From Novosphingobium sp. (GTDB taxonomy: Bacteria; Pseudomonadota; Alphaproteobacteria; Sphingomonadales; Sphingomonadaceae), in contig NZ_JAHEBV010000004.1 of NCBI RefSeq assembly GCF_024642085.1, positions 62,001 to 126,000 on the forward strand: a stretch of 64,000 bases of DNA, read 5' to 3'. Each line of letters starts with the position of its first letter. Within the stretch, counting starts at the first letter, position 1. The notes beneath the pieces are model-generated. The model worked only from the letters and a program-made list of their open reading frames with translations, was not told the DNA's origin and made no database searches. Below, in pieces: positions 55,886 through 64,000 of the stretch. Made by a program: the position numbers and the translations under genes.

Positions 55886-56784
55886 AAGCTCCACTCCGGA
55901 AAATCCTGCGCCCATTGGTCGGCATTCTTGTTGATCCAGGCCTGGCACGATCCTTTGGCCAGATCGCGCACCCGGCCCATGTAGCTGGCGCGTTCCTGGA
56001 CCGAAATCACCCCGCGTGCCTGCAGCAGGTTGAACAGGTGGCTGGCTTCGATCGCCTGGTCATAGGCGGCCAGCGGCACGTCAGCGGCGATGCAGGCCTG
56101 GCATTCCGCCTCGGCATTCTTGAAGCCTTCGAACAGCTGGTCGGTGTTGGCGATTTCGAAGTTGTATTTCGAAAACTCCTGCTCGTTCTTCAGGAACACC
56201 TCGCCATAGGTGACGCCTGCGGCGTTGAACGCAAGGTCATAGACGTTGTCGACGCCCTGGATGTACATCGCCAGCCGTTCCAGCCCGTAGGTCAGCTCGC
56301 CCGCGACCGGCTTGCAATCAAACCCGCCCATCTGCTGGAAATAGGTAAACTGGGTGACTTCCATCCCGTCGCACCAGACTTCCCAGCCCAGCCCCCAGGC
56401 GCCCAGTGTGGGGCTTTCCCAGTCATCCTCGACAAAGCGGATGTCATGGGCCAGCGGATCGACGCCGATTTCGCTCAGCGATTGCAGGTACAGGTCCTGC
56501 AGATTGTCCGGGCTGGGCTTCATGATCACCTGGTACTGGTAATAGTGCTGCAACCGGTTGGGGTTTTCGCCATAGCGTCCGTCGGTCGGACGGCGGCTGG
56601 GCTGGACATAGGCGGCATTCCACGGGGTCGGGCCCAAGCTGCGCAGGGTCGTTGCCGGGTGGAACGTGCCCGCGCCCACGCGCATGTCATAAGGCTGCAG
56701 GATCAGGCAGCCCTGCGCGCTCCAGAAGGCGTGGAGCCGCAGGATCATGTCCTGGAAAGACAGGGGTTGGATCATCGCGCTCAT
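55882..56784 (-). CDS. glyQ: Glycyl-tRNA synthetase alpha subunit
   Basis: The catalytic subunit of bacterial GlyRS, 300 residues. Signature stretches are [84 protein letters not shown] and [12 protein letters not shown]. It is coupled to glyS. It is divergent from the membrane/XRE pair across 136 bases. Confidence 0.97.
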   Translation of the reverse strand: MSAMIQPLSFQDMILRLHAFWSAQGCLILQPYDMRVGAGTFHPATTLRSLGPTPWNAAYVQPSRRPTDGRYGENPNRLQHYYQYQVIMKPSPDNLQDLYLQSLSEIGVDPLAHDIRFVEDDWESPTLGAWGLGWEVWCDGMEVTQFTYFQQMGGFDCKPVAGELTYGLERLAMYIQGVDNVYDLAFNAAGVTYGEVFLKNEQEFSKYNFEIANTDQLFEGFKNAEAECQACIAADVPLAAYDQAIEASHLFNLLQARGVISVQERASYMGRVRDLAKGSCQAWINKNADQWAQDFPEWSL

Positions 56785-56846
56785 CGCCTCGGCCCTTGGC
56801 CGACAACGGCGCCCAGATCAACCGTAAGGCGCCTACTTTCGCACTA

Positions 56847-56906
56847 ATGTCAGGTAAACTTGACATTGTCAGGGGATCACGACTATATGTCAGGTTAAAG
56901 CGACAA
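56847..56906 (+). promoter_or_regulatory. Sigma-70 promoter flanked by two related operators
   Basis: TTGACA (56860-56865), 18 bases, TATATG (56884-56889) is a near-consensus promoter. Two related 20-base elements overlap it: ATGTCAGGTAAACTTGACAT (56847-56866, imperfect palindrome) over the -35 box, and ATGTCAGGTTAAAGCGACAA (56887-56906) over the -10 box and start point. Their starts are 40 bases apart, about four helical turns. They are the likely sites of the XRE protein encoded next. Confidence 0.65.
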
Positions 56907-56920
56907 AATGTGAGGATGAC

Positions 56921-57307
56921 ATGACTCCAGAAAAGCGCACAGCGATCTATTTGAACATGGCGCACATGGGTTTTTTCGCGTCGCTGGGCTTTGCCGCCGC
57001 GAATGCGCTGCACTGGCCCGACTTCGTGAAAGGGCTGACGGTCGGCCTGCTGTTGTTGCCGCTGGTAATCGCGCCGCTGCGGCGGATGCGTGATGAGTAT
57101 ATCGACAGTCTGTGGCGCGCAGGCACGGCCTGGGCGTTTGTGGCGGTGATCGCCAGTTTCCTGTTCGCGCCGTTCCTGGAAGGCTTCTACGATGGACTGG
57201 CCGCCGCACCGTCGCATCAAAACATTCCGGTCGAAGCCGCTGGTTATGCTGCGATACTGGCGTTCTTCATCGGCTTTCATGTCGAATGGCTGCGAGCACG
57301 CTTATGA
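56921..57307 (+). CDS. Small integral membrane protein paired with an XRE regulator
   Basis: A 128-residue protein with about four hydrophobic segments and no known domain. It has GAGGA about 7 bases before the ATG and ends with an ATGA overlap onto the XRE gene. The pairing of a small multi-pass protein with a 64-residue DNA-binding protein under one operator-controlled promoter suggests a self-contained regulatory module. The signal or function is unknown. Confidence 0.75.
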   Translation: MTPEKRTAIYLNMAHMGFFASLGFAAANALHWPDFVKGLTVGLLLLPLVIAPLRRMRDEYIDSLWRAGTAWAFVAVIASFLFAPFLEGFYDGLAAAPSHQNIPVEAAGYAAILAFFIGFHVEWLRARL

Positions 57308-57498
57308 ACAACAAACTGAAAGTGCTGCGCGCCATGCGCGACTGGAGCCAGGCCGATCTGGCGGCCCAGCTTGACGTATCGCGGCAGGCGGTCAACGCGA
57401 TCGAGACCGGCAAGCATGATCCTTCGCTGCCACTGGCGTTTCGTATTTCCCGGCTTTTCAACCTGCCGATCGAAGAGATTTTCAACGACCACGCCTGA
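57304..57498 (+). CDS. Small XRE-family transcriptional regulator
   Basis: A 64-residue protein that is a single Cro/C1-type helix-turn-helix (KVLRAMRDWSQADLAAQLDVSRQAVNAIETGKHDPSLPLAFRISRLFNLPIEEIF). This matches the compact YozG-like class of regulators. The start overlaps the membrane-protein stop (ATGA). It probably represses its own promoter through the paired 20-base elements upstream. Confidence 0.9.
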   Translation: MNNKLKVLRAMRDWSQADLAAQLDVSRQAVNAIETGKHDPSLPLAFRISRLFNLPIEEIFNDHA

Positions 57499-57649
57499 TG
57501 ATCAGGCAATGCCGCCTCTAACTGTCAGACTACGGCGTTGCCGCGCTCGCTATGGTTCACGCATGTGTCGCAGCCGCTGGGCTATGGCGCCGTCATCGCA
57601 CATTCAATTTTTCCAGCATTCGCCGGGTCGTTGTGGCAAAGGATTGCCC

Positions 57650-58561
57650 ATGTTCAGATTCCGCACTCCTCTTGCCGCCTTGCTTGCTGCCATTTGCGCT
57701 CTTTTCGCACCAATTTCGCTGGCCGCTCAAACCGCGCCGCCTCCTGCCGCGGCTTCGGCCAACGCCAATCCCGCGCTGTGGAAGATAGCCGACGCCGACA
57801 CCACGATATATCTGTTCGGCACGATCCACCTGCTGCCTCAGGGGATCGAATGGTATGGCGGACCCGTTTCGCAGGCATTCGACAGCAGCGGCGAATTGAT
57901 CACCGAAATCCCTGCTTATGGCGATACCGAAACTGCCGCCGCAGTAATGAAATACGCCATCATGCCTGAAAAGCAGTCGCTTCGCGGGATGATGACCAGG
58001 ACGGAAAAGGTTCGCTTTGAAGCCGCGCTCCGCAGTGTCGGCCTGCCGCCCGCCGCGTTCGACCGGTTCCGGCCGTGGTACGCCGCCGTGCTGCTGGCCA
58101 CCCTGCCCCTGCAACGCAGCGGGTATAACATGGAACACGGGGTCGAGGCGCATTTGTCCGAACTGGCAGCAAAGACCGGAAAACCCCGCACCGGCCTTGA
58201 AACACTGGATATGCAGCTTGGTCTGTTTGGCGGGTTCAATGCCAAGGTCCAGAAGCGCTATCTTTTCGACACCATCGGATCAATGCCGACGATCGAGGAG
58301 GAAATCGAAAAAATGGTCGCCAGCTGGGCCAAGGGCGATGCGCTTGTGCTGGCCGAACTGCTCAAATCCGACCAGAACGATCCGGCCATGATGAAGGCCC
58401 TGCTCTATGACCGGAACCGGGCCTGGGCGCAGTGGATCAAGACACGGCTGGACCGGCCGGGGACAGTGTTCATTGCGGTGGGTGCAGGACATCTTGGCGG
58501 CAAGGGATCGGTCCAGGACGTGCTTGCAAAAACGGGCATAACCGCGTCCCGTGTCCAATAG
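57650..58561 (+). CDS. TraB/GumN family protein (first of two)
   Basis: A 303-residue exported protein with a signal peptide (cleavage after ISLAAQ, near residue 27). The TraB/Tiki fold shows the first GxxH motif FGTIH (57-60) and the second, VGAGHLGG, near the C-terminus. AAAGGA lies 7 bases before the ATG. Members relate to Tiki metalloproteases; bacterial functions are poorly known. Its last 11 bases overlap the second paralogue. Confidence 0.86.
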   Translation: MFRFRTPLAALLAAICALFAPISLAAQTAPPPAAASANANPALWKIADADTTIYLFGTIHLLPQGIEWYGGPVSQAFDSSGELITEIPAYGDTETAAAVMKYAIMPEKQSLRGMMTRTEKVRFEAALRSVGLPPAAFDRFRPWYAAVLLATLPLQRSGYNMEHGVEAHLSELAAKTGKPRTGLETLDMQLGLFGGFNAKVQKRYLFDTIGSMPTIEEEIEKMVASWAKGDALVLAELLKSDQNDPAMMKALLYDRNRAWAQWIKTRLDRPGTVFIAVGAGHLGGKGSVQDVLAKTGITASRVQ

Positions 58562-59426
58562 TTCGCGGTGGATCGCCGCTGCACTGGCGCTGCTGGCACT
58601 GGCGGGTTGCCGTCAGGCGCAACCGGTCACGCCAGCCTTGTGGCAAGTTGATGGGCCCCACGGAGAGAAAGCCTGGCTGTTTGGCACCATTCACGCCCTG
58701 CCCCGCCCGGTGGCCTGGCGCTCTGCCGCAGTAAACACGGCCCTGGCCCAGGCTGACCGGATCGTGCTGGAAGTTGCCGAAATCGATGATCAGGCCGCAT
58801 TGGAAACCAGTTTCGCCCAGCTTGCCGCAGCGCCTCAACCAATTGCGCTGCGCACCCGTCTGCCTGCCAATACTGCTGCCAGCTTTGACCGGTTTGTGAC
58901 GCAATACAAAGTCGATCCTGCGCCGCTGGCCAAGCTGGATACCTGGGCTGCGGCTATAATCCTGGCCCAGGCGGCTCAGGCCGATGCGGGGAGCGACAGC
59001 GCCAACGGGATCGACCGGGCGGTAAAGAAGGCTGCCGGGTCCCGCCCGGTCGAAGAGTTCGAAGGGGCTGACCGCCAATTCCGTATCTTTGATGGCCTGC
59101 CCGAGGCCGACCAGCGCGATTTGCTGGGCGCCGTTATTGCCGATGCAGGATCGGCGCGCGCCGATACCCGCGCACTTGAACAGGAATGGCAGCGCGGCGA
59201 CCTGGCAGCGATGGAGCGGGAAACGACCACCGGGATGATGGCCGACCCTGAACTGCGAGCGGCGCTGCTGGTCCAGCGCAACCAGGCCTGGCGCGATCAG
59301 CTGGTCATCATGTTGGCACGCGGGCAAAGGCCGTTCGTTGCCGTCGGCACGGCCCACCTGGCCGGGCCGGAGGGACTTCCGGCCTTGCTGGCATCGCGCG
59401 GCTACCGTGTCCGGCGCATTCAGTAA
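58551..59426 (+). CDS. TraB/GumN family lipoprotein (second of two)
   Basis: A 291-residue lipoprotein: hydrophobic start then lipobox LALAGC (Cys20). It has the GTIH motif at 45-48 and the C-terminal VGTAHLAGPEG. It is a diverged paralogue of the preceding gene, with a GTG start inside it (11-base overlap). One copy is a soluble or membrane-released protein and one is lipid-anchored. They may act in sequence or on different membranes. Confidence 0.85.
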   Translation: MSNSSRWIAAALALLALAGCRQAQPVTPALWQVDGPHGEKAWLFGTIHALPRPVAWRSAAVNTALAQADRIVLEVAEIDDQAALETSFAQLAAAPQPIALRTRLPANTAASFDRFVTQYKVDPAPLAKLDTWAAAIILAQAAQADAGSDSANGIDRAVKKAAGSRPVEEFEGADRQFRIFDGLPEADQRDLLGAVIADAGSARADTRALEQEWQRGDLAAMERETTTGMMADPELRAALLVQRNQAWRDQLVIMLARGQRPFVAVGTAHLAGPEGLPALLASRGYRVRRIQ

Positions 59427-59546
59427 AACGCGCAAGCCTTGCATTTCCGGGGCAATGCCGTTAGGGGCGCCCGCTTCTACGTCATGGTCATCCCTGGAGG
59501 CGTGACGGAGAAAATGGTTCAATGAAGTTTTTCGAAAGGCAATGTC

Positions 59547-60167
59547 ATGAGCGATACGCTTAACCTGCCGGCCGAGACGCGCGATCGGGCAGGCAAGGGA
59601 GCCTCCCGTGCACTGCGTCGTGAAGGCCGTGTCCCCGCCGTCGTCTATGGTGGTAAAGAAGAACCCCTGTCGGTTCACGTCGAGGAAAAGCTGCTGCTCA
59701 AGCAGCTTGGCACCGGCCATTTTATGAACTCGATCGTCGAGGTCGAGGTAGACGGCAAGAAGCTGCGTACGCTCCCCAAGGACGTTGCCTTCCATCCGGT
59801 CACTGACCGTCCGCTTCACGTTGATTTCCTGCGCCTTTCGAAGGATGCCAAGGTTCACGTCAACGTGCCGGTGGCCTTTGCCAACGAAGAAGCCTCACCG
59901 GGCCTCAAGCGTGGCGGCGTGCTCAACATTGTGCGGCACGAGCTGGAACTGGTCTGCGAATCGGACAAGATCCCTGATGATATCCAGATCGATGTCACCG
60001 GTCTGGATATCGGCGATTCAATCCATATCAGCTACGTCAAACTGCCCAAGGGTTCGGAATCGGCCATCACTGACCGTGACTTTACCATTGCCACGATCGT
60101 TGCCCCTTCGGGCCTGCGCAGCGAAGAAGGCGATAACAGCAAGACCGAAACCGAAGCTGAAGAGTAA
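59547..60167 (+). CDS. rplY: 50S ribosomal protein L25 (CTC/TL5 type)
   Basis: Binds 5S rRNA. It has 206 residues, the long two-domain form with an N-terminal L25 domain ([27 protein letters not shown]) and C-terminal TL5 domain. It ends in an acidic tail ([14 protein letters not shown]). AAAGG lies about 8 bases before the ATG. It is followed by a clear terminator. Confidence 0.95.
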   Translation: MSDTLNLPAETRDRAGKGASRALRREGRVPAVVYGGKEEPLSVHVEEKLLLKQLGTGHFMNSIVEVEVDGKKLRTLPKDVAFHPVTDRPLHVDFLRLSKDAKVHVNVPVAFANEEASPGLKRGGVLNIVRHELELVCESDKIPDDIQIDVTGLDIGDSIHISYVKLPKGSESAITDRDFTIATIVAPSGLRSEEGDNSKTETEAEE

Positions 60168-60223
60168 AGCTGCGGTCGATCGACAACTGGTTGACCGGGG
60201 CGGCCGCGCTGCCCCATCAGAAC

Positions 60224-60253
60224 GCCGGGCCGCAGCAATGCGGCCCGGCTTTT
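60224..60253 (+). terminator. Rho-independent terminator after rplY
   Basis: A perfect 10-base stem, GCCGGGCCGC (60224-60233) and GCGGCCCGGC (60240-60249), with loop AGCAAT and a T-run. It separates rplY from the next gene and places that gene's start after the hairpin. Confidence 0.88.
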
Positions 60254-60267
60254 GCTTGGAGATCCCC

Positions 60268-60750
60268 GTGGCCGTATCAACCAGTCCGCCTGTGCCGCGC
60301 GTTGTGATGCTTTGTGCCGTCCTGCTGACCACTTTGACCGCCAGCACGCTGCCTGCCCAAACCGCGCGCAAATCGCCAAAAACAGCAAAGCCCGATCCGG
60401 GATCAGCGTTTGAGCCCGATCCGCTGGGCTGCATGATCCGGTTGCGGTTTCTACAAGGCGCAGCGGGGCGTCAGGCCCAGCAGACAAAGGAAGCGGGACA
60501 GCGCGCCCAGGCCGCCGTGATGAGCGAGCGGGCCTACCGCGGGGTCTATTTCTTTGGCGCTGCCTTGCTCAATCGGCCGGCTGATGAACGAACGGCGCCA
60601 AAAGCAGAAGCCATCGTCACGACCTTTGCCGCCTATCCCCGCGAAAAGCAGGCAGCCGAAGCTATGAAGTGCCTGCGCACAGCGGAAACCGCACTTGTCA
60701 CATTGGGCGATTCGCTGCGCGAAGCTGCGCCTCCTGATGCAGGACGGTGA
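60268..60750 (+). CDS. Hypothetical exported protein
   Basis: A 160-residue protein with a signal peptide (hydrophobic VVMLCAVLLTTLTAS, ending TLPAQ) and a soluble helical remainder containing two cysteines (PLGCMIRL and MKCLRTA). The GTG at 60268 was chosen because GGAG lies 6 bases upstream and because the ATG at 60238 is inside the rplY terminator. There is no known family. It lies between rplY and pth. Confidence 0.65.
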   Translation: MAVSTSPPVPRVVMLCAVLLTTLTASTLPAQTARKSPKTAKPDPGSAFEPDPLGCMIRLRFLQGAAGRQAQQTKEAGQRAQAAVMSERAYRGVYFFGAALLNRPADERTAPKAEAIVTTFAAYPREKQAAEAMKCLRTAETALVTLGDSLREAAPPDAGR

Positions 60751-60757
60751 TCGGGCC

Positions 60758-61327
60758 ATGCAAGTCTGGGTCGGCCTGGGCAATCCTGGCCAGCAATACG
60801 CTCTGCACCGTCACAATGTCGGCTTCATGGCGCTGGATGCGCTGGGCGAAGTGCATAGTTTTGGCCCGGTCCAGAAAAAGTTTCAGGGCTGGATTCAGGA
60901 AGGCCGCATCGGCGGTTCCAGGATTCTGCTGCTGAAGCCTGCGACCTACATGAACGAAAGCGGCCGCGCGGTAAGCGAGGCGCTGCGCTTCTACAAGCTG
61001 GGCGTAGATGCCCTGACAGTGTTCCACGACGAGCTTGATCTGGCCCCCTTCAAGGTCAAGGTGCGCACCGGCGGCGGTCTGGCCGGGCATAATGGGCTGC
61101 GCTCTGTCGATCAGCACCTGGGCCCCGATTTCCGCCGCGTTCGTATCGGCATCGGACATCCCGGCCACAAGGACCGCGTGACCGGTCACGTCCTGGGCAA
61201 CTATTCCAAGAACGAGATGGACCCGCTGGCCGACATGCTGGGCGCGATCTCGGCCGAAGCGGAATGGCTCGCCAAGGGTGACGACGCCCGGTTTATGAGC
61301 GACGTCGCCTTGCGCATGGCCGAGTGA
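60758..61327 (+). CDS. pth: Peptidyl-tRNA hydrolase
   Basis: Recycles peptidyl-tRNA by hydrolysing its ester bond. It has 189 residues: VGLGNPGQQYALHRHNVGFMALD (with the catalytic His), LLKPATYMNESGRAV, and HDELDLAPFKVKVRTGGGLAGHNGLRS. It is a normal length. Its stop overlaps the next gene (GTGA). The rplY-pth neighbourhood is common in bacteria. Confidence 0.96.
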   Translation: MQVWVGLGNPGQQYALHRHNVGFMALDALGEVHSFGPVQKKFQGWIQEGRIGGSRILLLKPATYMNESGRAVSEALRFYKLGVDALTVFHDELDLAPFKVKVRTGGGLAGHNGLRSVDQHLGPDFRRVRIGIGHPGHKDRVTGHVLGNYSKNEMDPLADMLGAISAEAEWLAKGDDARFMSDVALRMAE

Positions 61328-61830
61328 CGCCAATGCAGCGCGTGCTGATCATCGGATCACCTGGATCGGGCAAATCGACGCTTTCGAAAGCACTTTCGGC
61401 GCGCACTGGTTTGCCGCTTTTTCACCTCGATCAGTTGTTCTGGACGACCGGCTGGGTTGAGCGCGACAAGACCGCGCTGCAGCAACAGTTGGCCGCCATT
61501 CTGGCCCAGGATCGCTGGATACTGGACGGAAATTATGGCTCAAGCCTGCCGCTGCGTATCGCGCGCGCCGATACAGTCATCCGGCTCGATTATCCGACCT
61601 GGCTGTGCCTTTGCCGGGTGTTGCGCCGTTGGTGGCACTGGCGCGGACAGACGCGGCCGGACATGACGGCTGGGTGCCCTGAACGGATCGATCTGCCGTT
61701 TCTTCGCTATGTGCTGAACTTTCGGCGCGGCTGGGCAAAGCGAAATTCAGCCGCATTGAATGGCTTTGGCGGCCAGATTGTAACGCTATCGGACCCGGAC
61801 CAGGCTGCGGCATGGCTGTCAACGTTGTAG
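61324..61830 (+). CDS. P-loop kinase-like protein (FlaR-like)
   Basis: A 168-residue nucleotide-binding protein. Walker A is GSPGSGKSTL; a base-side HLDQLFWTTGWVERD segment and DGNYGSSLPLRIARAD follow. This is the adenylate-kinase-like FlaR/topology-modulation type. The start is GTG in the pth stop, or ATG three codons later. The substrate is unknown. Confidence 0.83.
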   Translation: MTPMQRVLIIGSPGSGKSTLSKALSARTGLPLFHLDQLFWTTGWVERDKTALQQQLAAILAQDRWILDGNYGSSLPLRIARADTVIRLDYPTWLCLCRVLRRWWHWRGQTRPDMTAGCPERIDLPFLRYVLNFRRGWAKRNSAALNGFGGQIVTLSDPDQAAAWLSTL

Positions 61831-61891
61831 ACCACTCGCCAAAGCGGCAAACTGGCCCTATGGGCGCCCCTTTCCCCACCTGGAGTCACTG

Positions 61892-62992
61892 ATGGGTTTC
61901 AAATGCGGTATCGTCGGCCTGCCCAATGTGGGCAAAAGCACCCTGTTCAATGCGCTGACCGAAACGCAGGCGGCGCAGGCGGCAAACTATCCGTTCTGCA
62001 CGATCGAACCCAATGTGGGCCAGGTAGGTGTCCCTGATCCGCGGCTGGACAAGCTGGCGGCGATTGCCGGATCGGCAAAGATCATCCCGACCCAGCTAAG
62101 CTTTGTTGACATTGCGGGCCTTGTGCGCGGGGCCAGCAAGGGCGAAGGTCTGGGTAACCAGTTCCTTGGCAACATTCGCGAAGTGGACGCCATCATCCAC
62201 GTGCTGCGCTGCTTTGTGAATGACGATATCCAGCACGTCGATAACAAGATCGATCCGGTTTCTGATGCTGAAACGGTCGAAACCGAACTAATGCTTTCCG
62301 ATCTGGAAAGCCTGGAAAAGCGGGTGCCCGCGGCCCAGAAAAAGGCCGCGCAGGGCGACAAGGAAGCCAGGTTGACGGCTGCCGTACTGGGCCCGGCGCT
62401 TGACTTGCTGCGCGATGGCAAGCCGGCACGTTTGGCCCGGCCGTCAGACGATGAAGAACTGCGGGTGTTCAATCAGGCCCAGCTCCTCACCGCCAAGCCG
62501 GTGCTTTATGTCTGCAATGTCGAGGAAGACAGCGCTTCATCGGGCAACGCCTTTACCGAAGCCGTTTTCGCCAAGGCCAGGACCGAAGGGGCCAACGCCG
62601 TTATCGTATCTGCCGCAATCGAAAGCGAACTGGTCGGCATGGAACCTGACGAGCGGCTGGTTTTTCTGGAGGAAATGGGCCTGCACGAAACCGGCCTCGC
62701 CCGGGTGATCCGCTCAGGCTACGATCTGCTCCACCTCATCACCTTCTTCACCGTCGGCCCAAAGGAAGCGCGGGCCTGGACTGTACATCAGGGCGCCAAA
62801 GCCCCCGATGCGGCAGGAGAAATCCACAGCGACATGCAGCGCGGCTTCATTCGTGCCGAAACCATCGCCTATGACGATTTTGTTTCTCTGGGCGGGGAAA
62901 CAGCGGCCAAGGATGCCGGAAAACTTCGCCAGGAAGGTAAGGAATACGGTGTGCAGGACGGAGACGTCATGCACTTCAAGTTCAACGTCTGA
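61892..62992 (+). CDS. ychF: Redox-regulated ATPase YchF
   Basis: An Obg-family P-loop protein that prefers ATP, 366 residues. G1 is GLPNVGKSTLFNAL, G3 is DIAGLVRGASKGEGLGNQFL, and the G4-like motif is NVEE. The C-terminal TGS domain (RAWTVHQGAKAPDAAGEIHSDMQRGFIRAETI) ends in the family's HFKFNV. It acts on translation and stress responses. Confidence 0.96.
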   Translation: MGFKCGIVGLPNVGKSTLFNALTETQAAQAANYPFCTIEPNVGQVGVPDPRLDKLAAIAGSAKIIPTQLSFVDIAGLVRGASKGEGLGNQFLGNIREVDAIIHVLRCFVNDDIQHVDNKIDPVSDAETVETELMLSDLESLEKRVPAAQKKAAQGDKEARLTAAVLGPALDLLRDGKPARLARPSDDEELRVFNQAQLLTAKPVLYVCNVEEDSASSGNAFTEAVFAKARTEGANAVIVSAAIESELVGMEPDERLVFLEEMGLHETGLARVIRSGYDLLHLITFFTVGPKEARAWTVHQGAKAPDAAGEIHSDMQRGFIRAETIAYDDFVSLGGETAAKDAGKLRQEGKEYGVQDGDVMHFKFNV

Positions 62993-63036
62993 TTGCAGCC
63001 GCGGGAACCAACACTGCTCTGGCGCGCTTGTCCGCC

Positions 63037-63303
63037 ATGACTGATCAAGATGCGCACCCGAAACACGCCGTACTTTACCGGATGGCTTTGCCAGATCACA
63101 CGTGTCCCTACGGCGTAGCTGCCCGCGACATGCTGATAGAGGCGGGCTATTCGGTCGAGGATATCGTTCTTAAGACCCGCGAAGCGGTTGATGCCTACAA
63201 GGCCGAACAGGGAGTCGAAACGACCCCGCAGGCGTTCATCGACGGGCAGCGCATCGGCGGCGCAGAAGCCTTGAACCAATGGCTGATCGACGAGCACCCC
63301 TGA
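63037..63303 (+). CDS. Glutaredoxin-like protein
   Basis: An 88-residue monothiol-type glutaredoxin-fold protein with active-site Cys23 in HTCPYGVAAR. The C-terminal part has TTPQAFIDGQRIGG, with the cis-proline and glutathione-binding pattern. It begins at the ATG at 63037, with a TTG upstream as an alternative. It is 44 bases after ychF. The partner is unknown. Confidence 0.82.
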   Translation: MTDQDAHPKHAVLYRMALPDHTCPYGVAARDMLIEAGYSVEDIVLKTREAVDAYKAEQGVETTPQAFIDGQRIGGAEALNQWLIDEHP

Positions 63304-63312
63304 AGCCCCGCC

Positions 63313-64000
63313 ATGTCGGCTGACGATGCGCTTGATCGGCTGACCCGGCTTGATGTGCTGGCCCGTGTCGGAATGGCAGCACGGGGGTTAGTCTATGTGA
63401 TCCTTGGGCTGCTTGTCCTGAACGCCGGGCGCCATTCAAGCGAGGGGCAGACAGGCGCGTTTGCGGCTTTGACCAGCGTAACAGGGGGATGGATCCTGCT
63501 TTGTATGGTTGCGGCGGGGTTGTTTGCATACGGCCTGTACCGCTTCCTGACAGCGGCGCTTGATGCTGACCGCAATGGCAGCTCGTGGAAAGGCATTGCC
63601 GACCGGACCGGACATCTGGGTGTCGCAATCACCTATTTTGTGTTCGCTTACCTTGCTGCGGAAATAGCCTTGGGGCTGCGGCGGATAGATCACACTTATG
63701 CCAATCGCAGCAGCAGGCTGCTGGCACAGCAGCTTCTTGAGCTTCCCCTTGGTGCGATCCTTTTGGGAAGTGTCGGAATAGGCTTTGCGGTATCGATGGT
63801 GCTGAATATAAAAAACGCGGTCCAGGGCAACCATATGCGGTTCGCCTCGCCGCGGGCGCCGCGTTATGTGGCGCATGCCGGGCGGCTGGGCATGATCACC
63901 CAGGCTGCCATTGCCGGCATGATCGGCTGGTCGATGATAAGGGCGGCGTGGTTTGAAAACAGCCGCCAGGCCAAGGCCATGGGCGGCGCTCTTCAGGGCA
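63313..64000 (+). CDS. DUF1206 membrane protein (partial, runs off window)
   Basis: An open frame from the ATG at 63313 to the window edge, with no stop within 229 codons. The encoded protein has repeated units of two hydrophobic segments with a RxG-x-VY pattern: ARVGMAARGLVYVILGLLVLNAGR, then GHLGVAITYFVFAYLAAEIALG, then AGRLGMITQAAIAGMIGWSMIRAAW. This is the DUF1206 repeat arrangement of six segments. Function is unknown. The 3' end lies outside. Confidence 0.82.
   Translation, partial: MSADDALDRLTRLDVLARVGMAARGLVYVILGLLVLNAGRHSSEGQTGAFAALTSVTGGWILLCMVAAGLFAYGLYRFLTAALDADRNGSSWKGIADRTGHLGVAITYFVFAYLAAEIALGLRRIDHTYANRSSRLLAQQLLELPLGAILLGSVGIGFAVSMVLNIKNAVQGNHMRFASPRAPRYVAHAGRLGMITQAAIAGMIGWSMIRAAWFENSRQAKAMGGALQG

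Noticed and set aside
55915..56847. A 310-residue ORF antisense to glyQ
   Set aside because: glyQ is complete and conserved across this stretch, so the antisense frame is a shadow.
59514..59525. A four-codon upstream ORF (ATG GTT CAA TGA) before rplY
   Set aside because: Its start has GGAG only 3 bases away and there is no sign of conservation or attenuation; too short to support a regulatory role.
1..64000. CRISPR arrays, insertion sequences, tRNA or rRNA genes
   Set aside because: No regular direct repeats with spacers, transposase frames, terminal inverted repeats or cloverleaf sequences were found in the gaps.

Overview
The window is a gene-dense, moderately GC-rich stretch of bacterial chromosome made almost entirely of core genes. 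The protein set and gene order suggest an alphaproteobacterium of the order Sphingomonadales. The pointers are the pdhC/lpd pair, an rph-rdgB-hemW cluster divergent from hrcA-grpE, a patatin with a DUF3376-like C-terminal part, DOMON-like, DUF1206 and vgr-related small proteins, tandem TraB/GumN proteins, and a dnaK promoter matching the alphaproteobacterial heat-shock consensus exactly. I cannot fix the genus. I saw no tRNA, rRNA, insertion sequence, prophage or CRISPR array.

Layout. 1-8.2 kb: end of an unknown gene, lpd, a thioesterase and pdhC (pyruvate dehydrogenase E3/E2), a divergent UspA protein, then rnr, proS and phaR. 8.3-13.4 kb: radA-cvpA-IscU-like-MHS transporter-alr, all on the minus strand. 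13.4-16.8 kb: a large patatin-like lipase convergent with a methyltransferase. 16.9-23.4 kb: chaperone region with dnaK-dnaJ and hrcA-grpE, interrupted by a PCu(A)C copper lipoprotein, a small HExxH protein and an unknown protein. 23.5-27.8 kb: rph-rdgB-hemW-xerC and a SIMPL protein. 27.8-31.1 kb: rsmI-yraN-gshB divergent from an LpoA-like lipoprotein. 31.2-36.5 kb: parE, a CheY-like regulator and a MASE1 hybrid kinase. 36.7-41.9 kb: MoxR ATPase, GFA, DUF817 and VWA/CoxE proteins, then a NamZ-like and a DOMON-like protein. 42-49.1 kb: tyrS, a PilZ protein, an MFS exporter translationally coupled to cysK, an acyl-CoA dehydrogenase with a MerR regulator, and hisI. 49.1-56.8 kb: a candidate structured RNA, comF, a methyltransferase, ppdK and glyQ-glyS. 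56.8-64 kb: a membrane protein/XRE pair with its own operators, two TraB/GumN proteins, rplY, pth, a P-loop kinase-like protein, ychF, a glutaredoxin and a truncated DUF1206 protein.

Genes are packed tightly. Many same-strand neighbours overlap by 4 bases (ATGA or GTGA), and several convergent pairs share or abut stop codons. The least explained items are the folded RNA-like element with a terminator at 49.24-49.40 kb, the minimal DUF4157-like HExxH protein at 20.8-21.3 kb whose homology extends upstream of any standard start codon, and the paired operators controlling the membrane/XRE module at 56.85 kb. No large novel system is evident.
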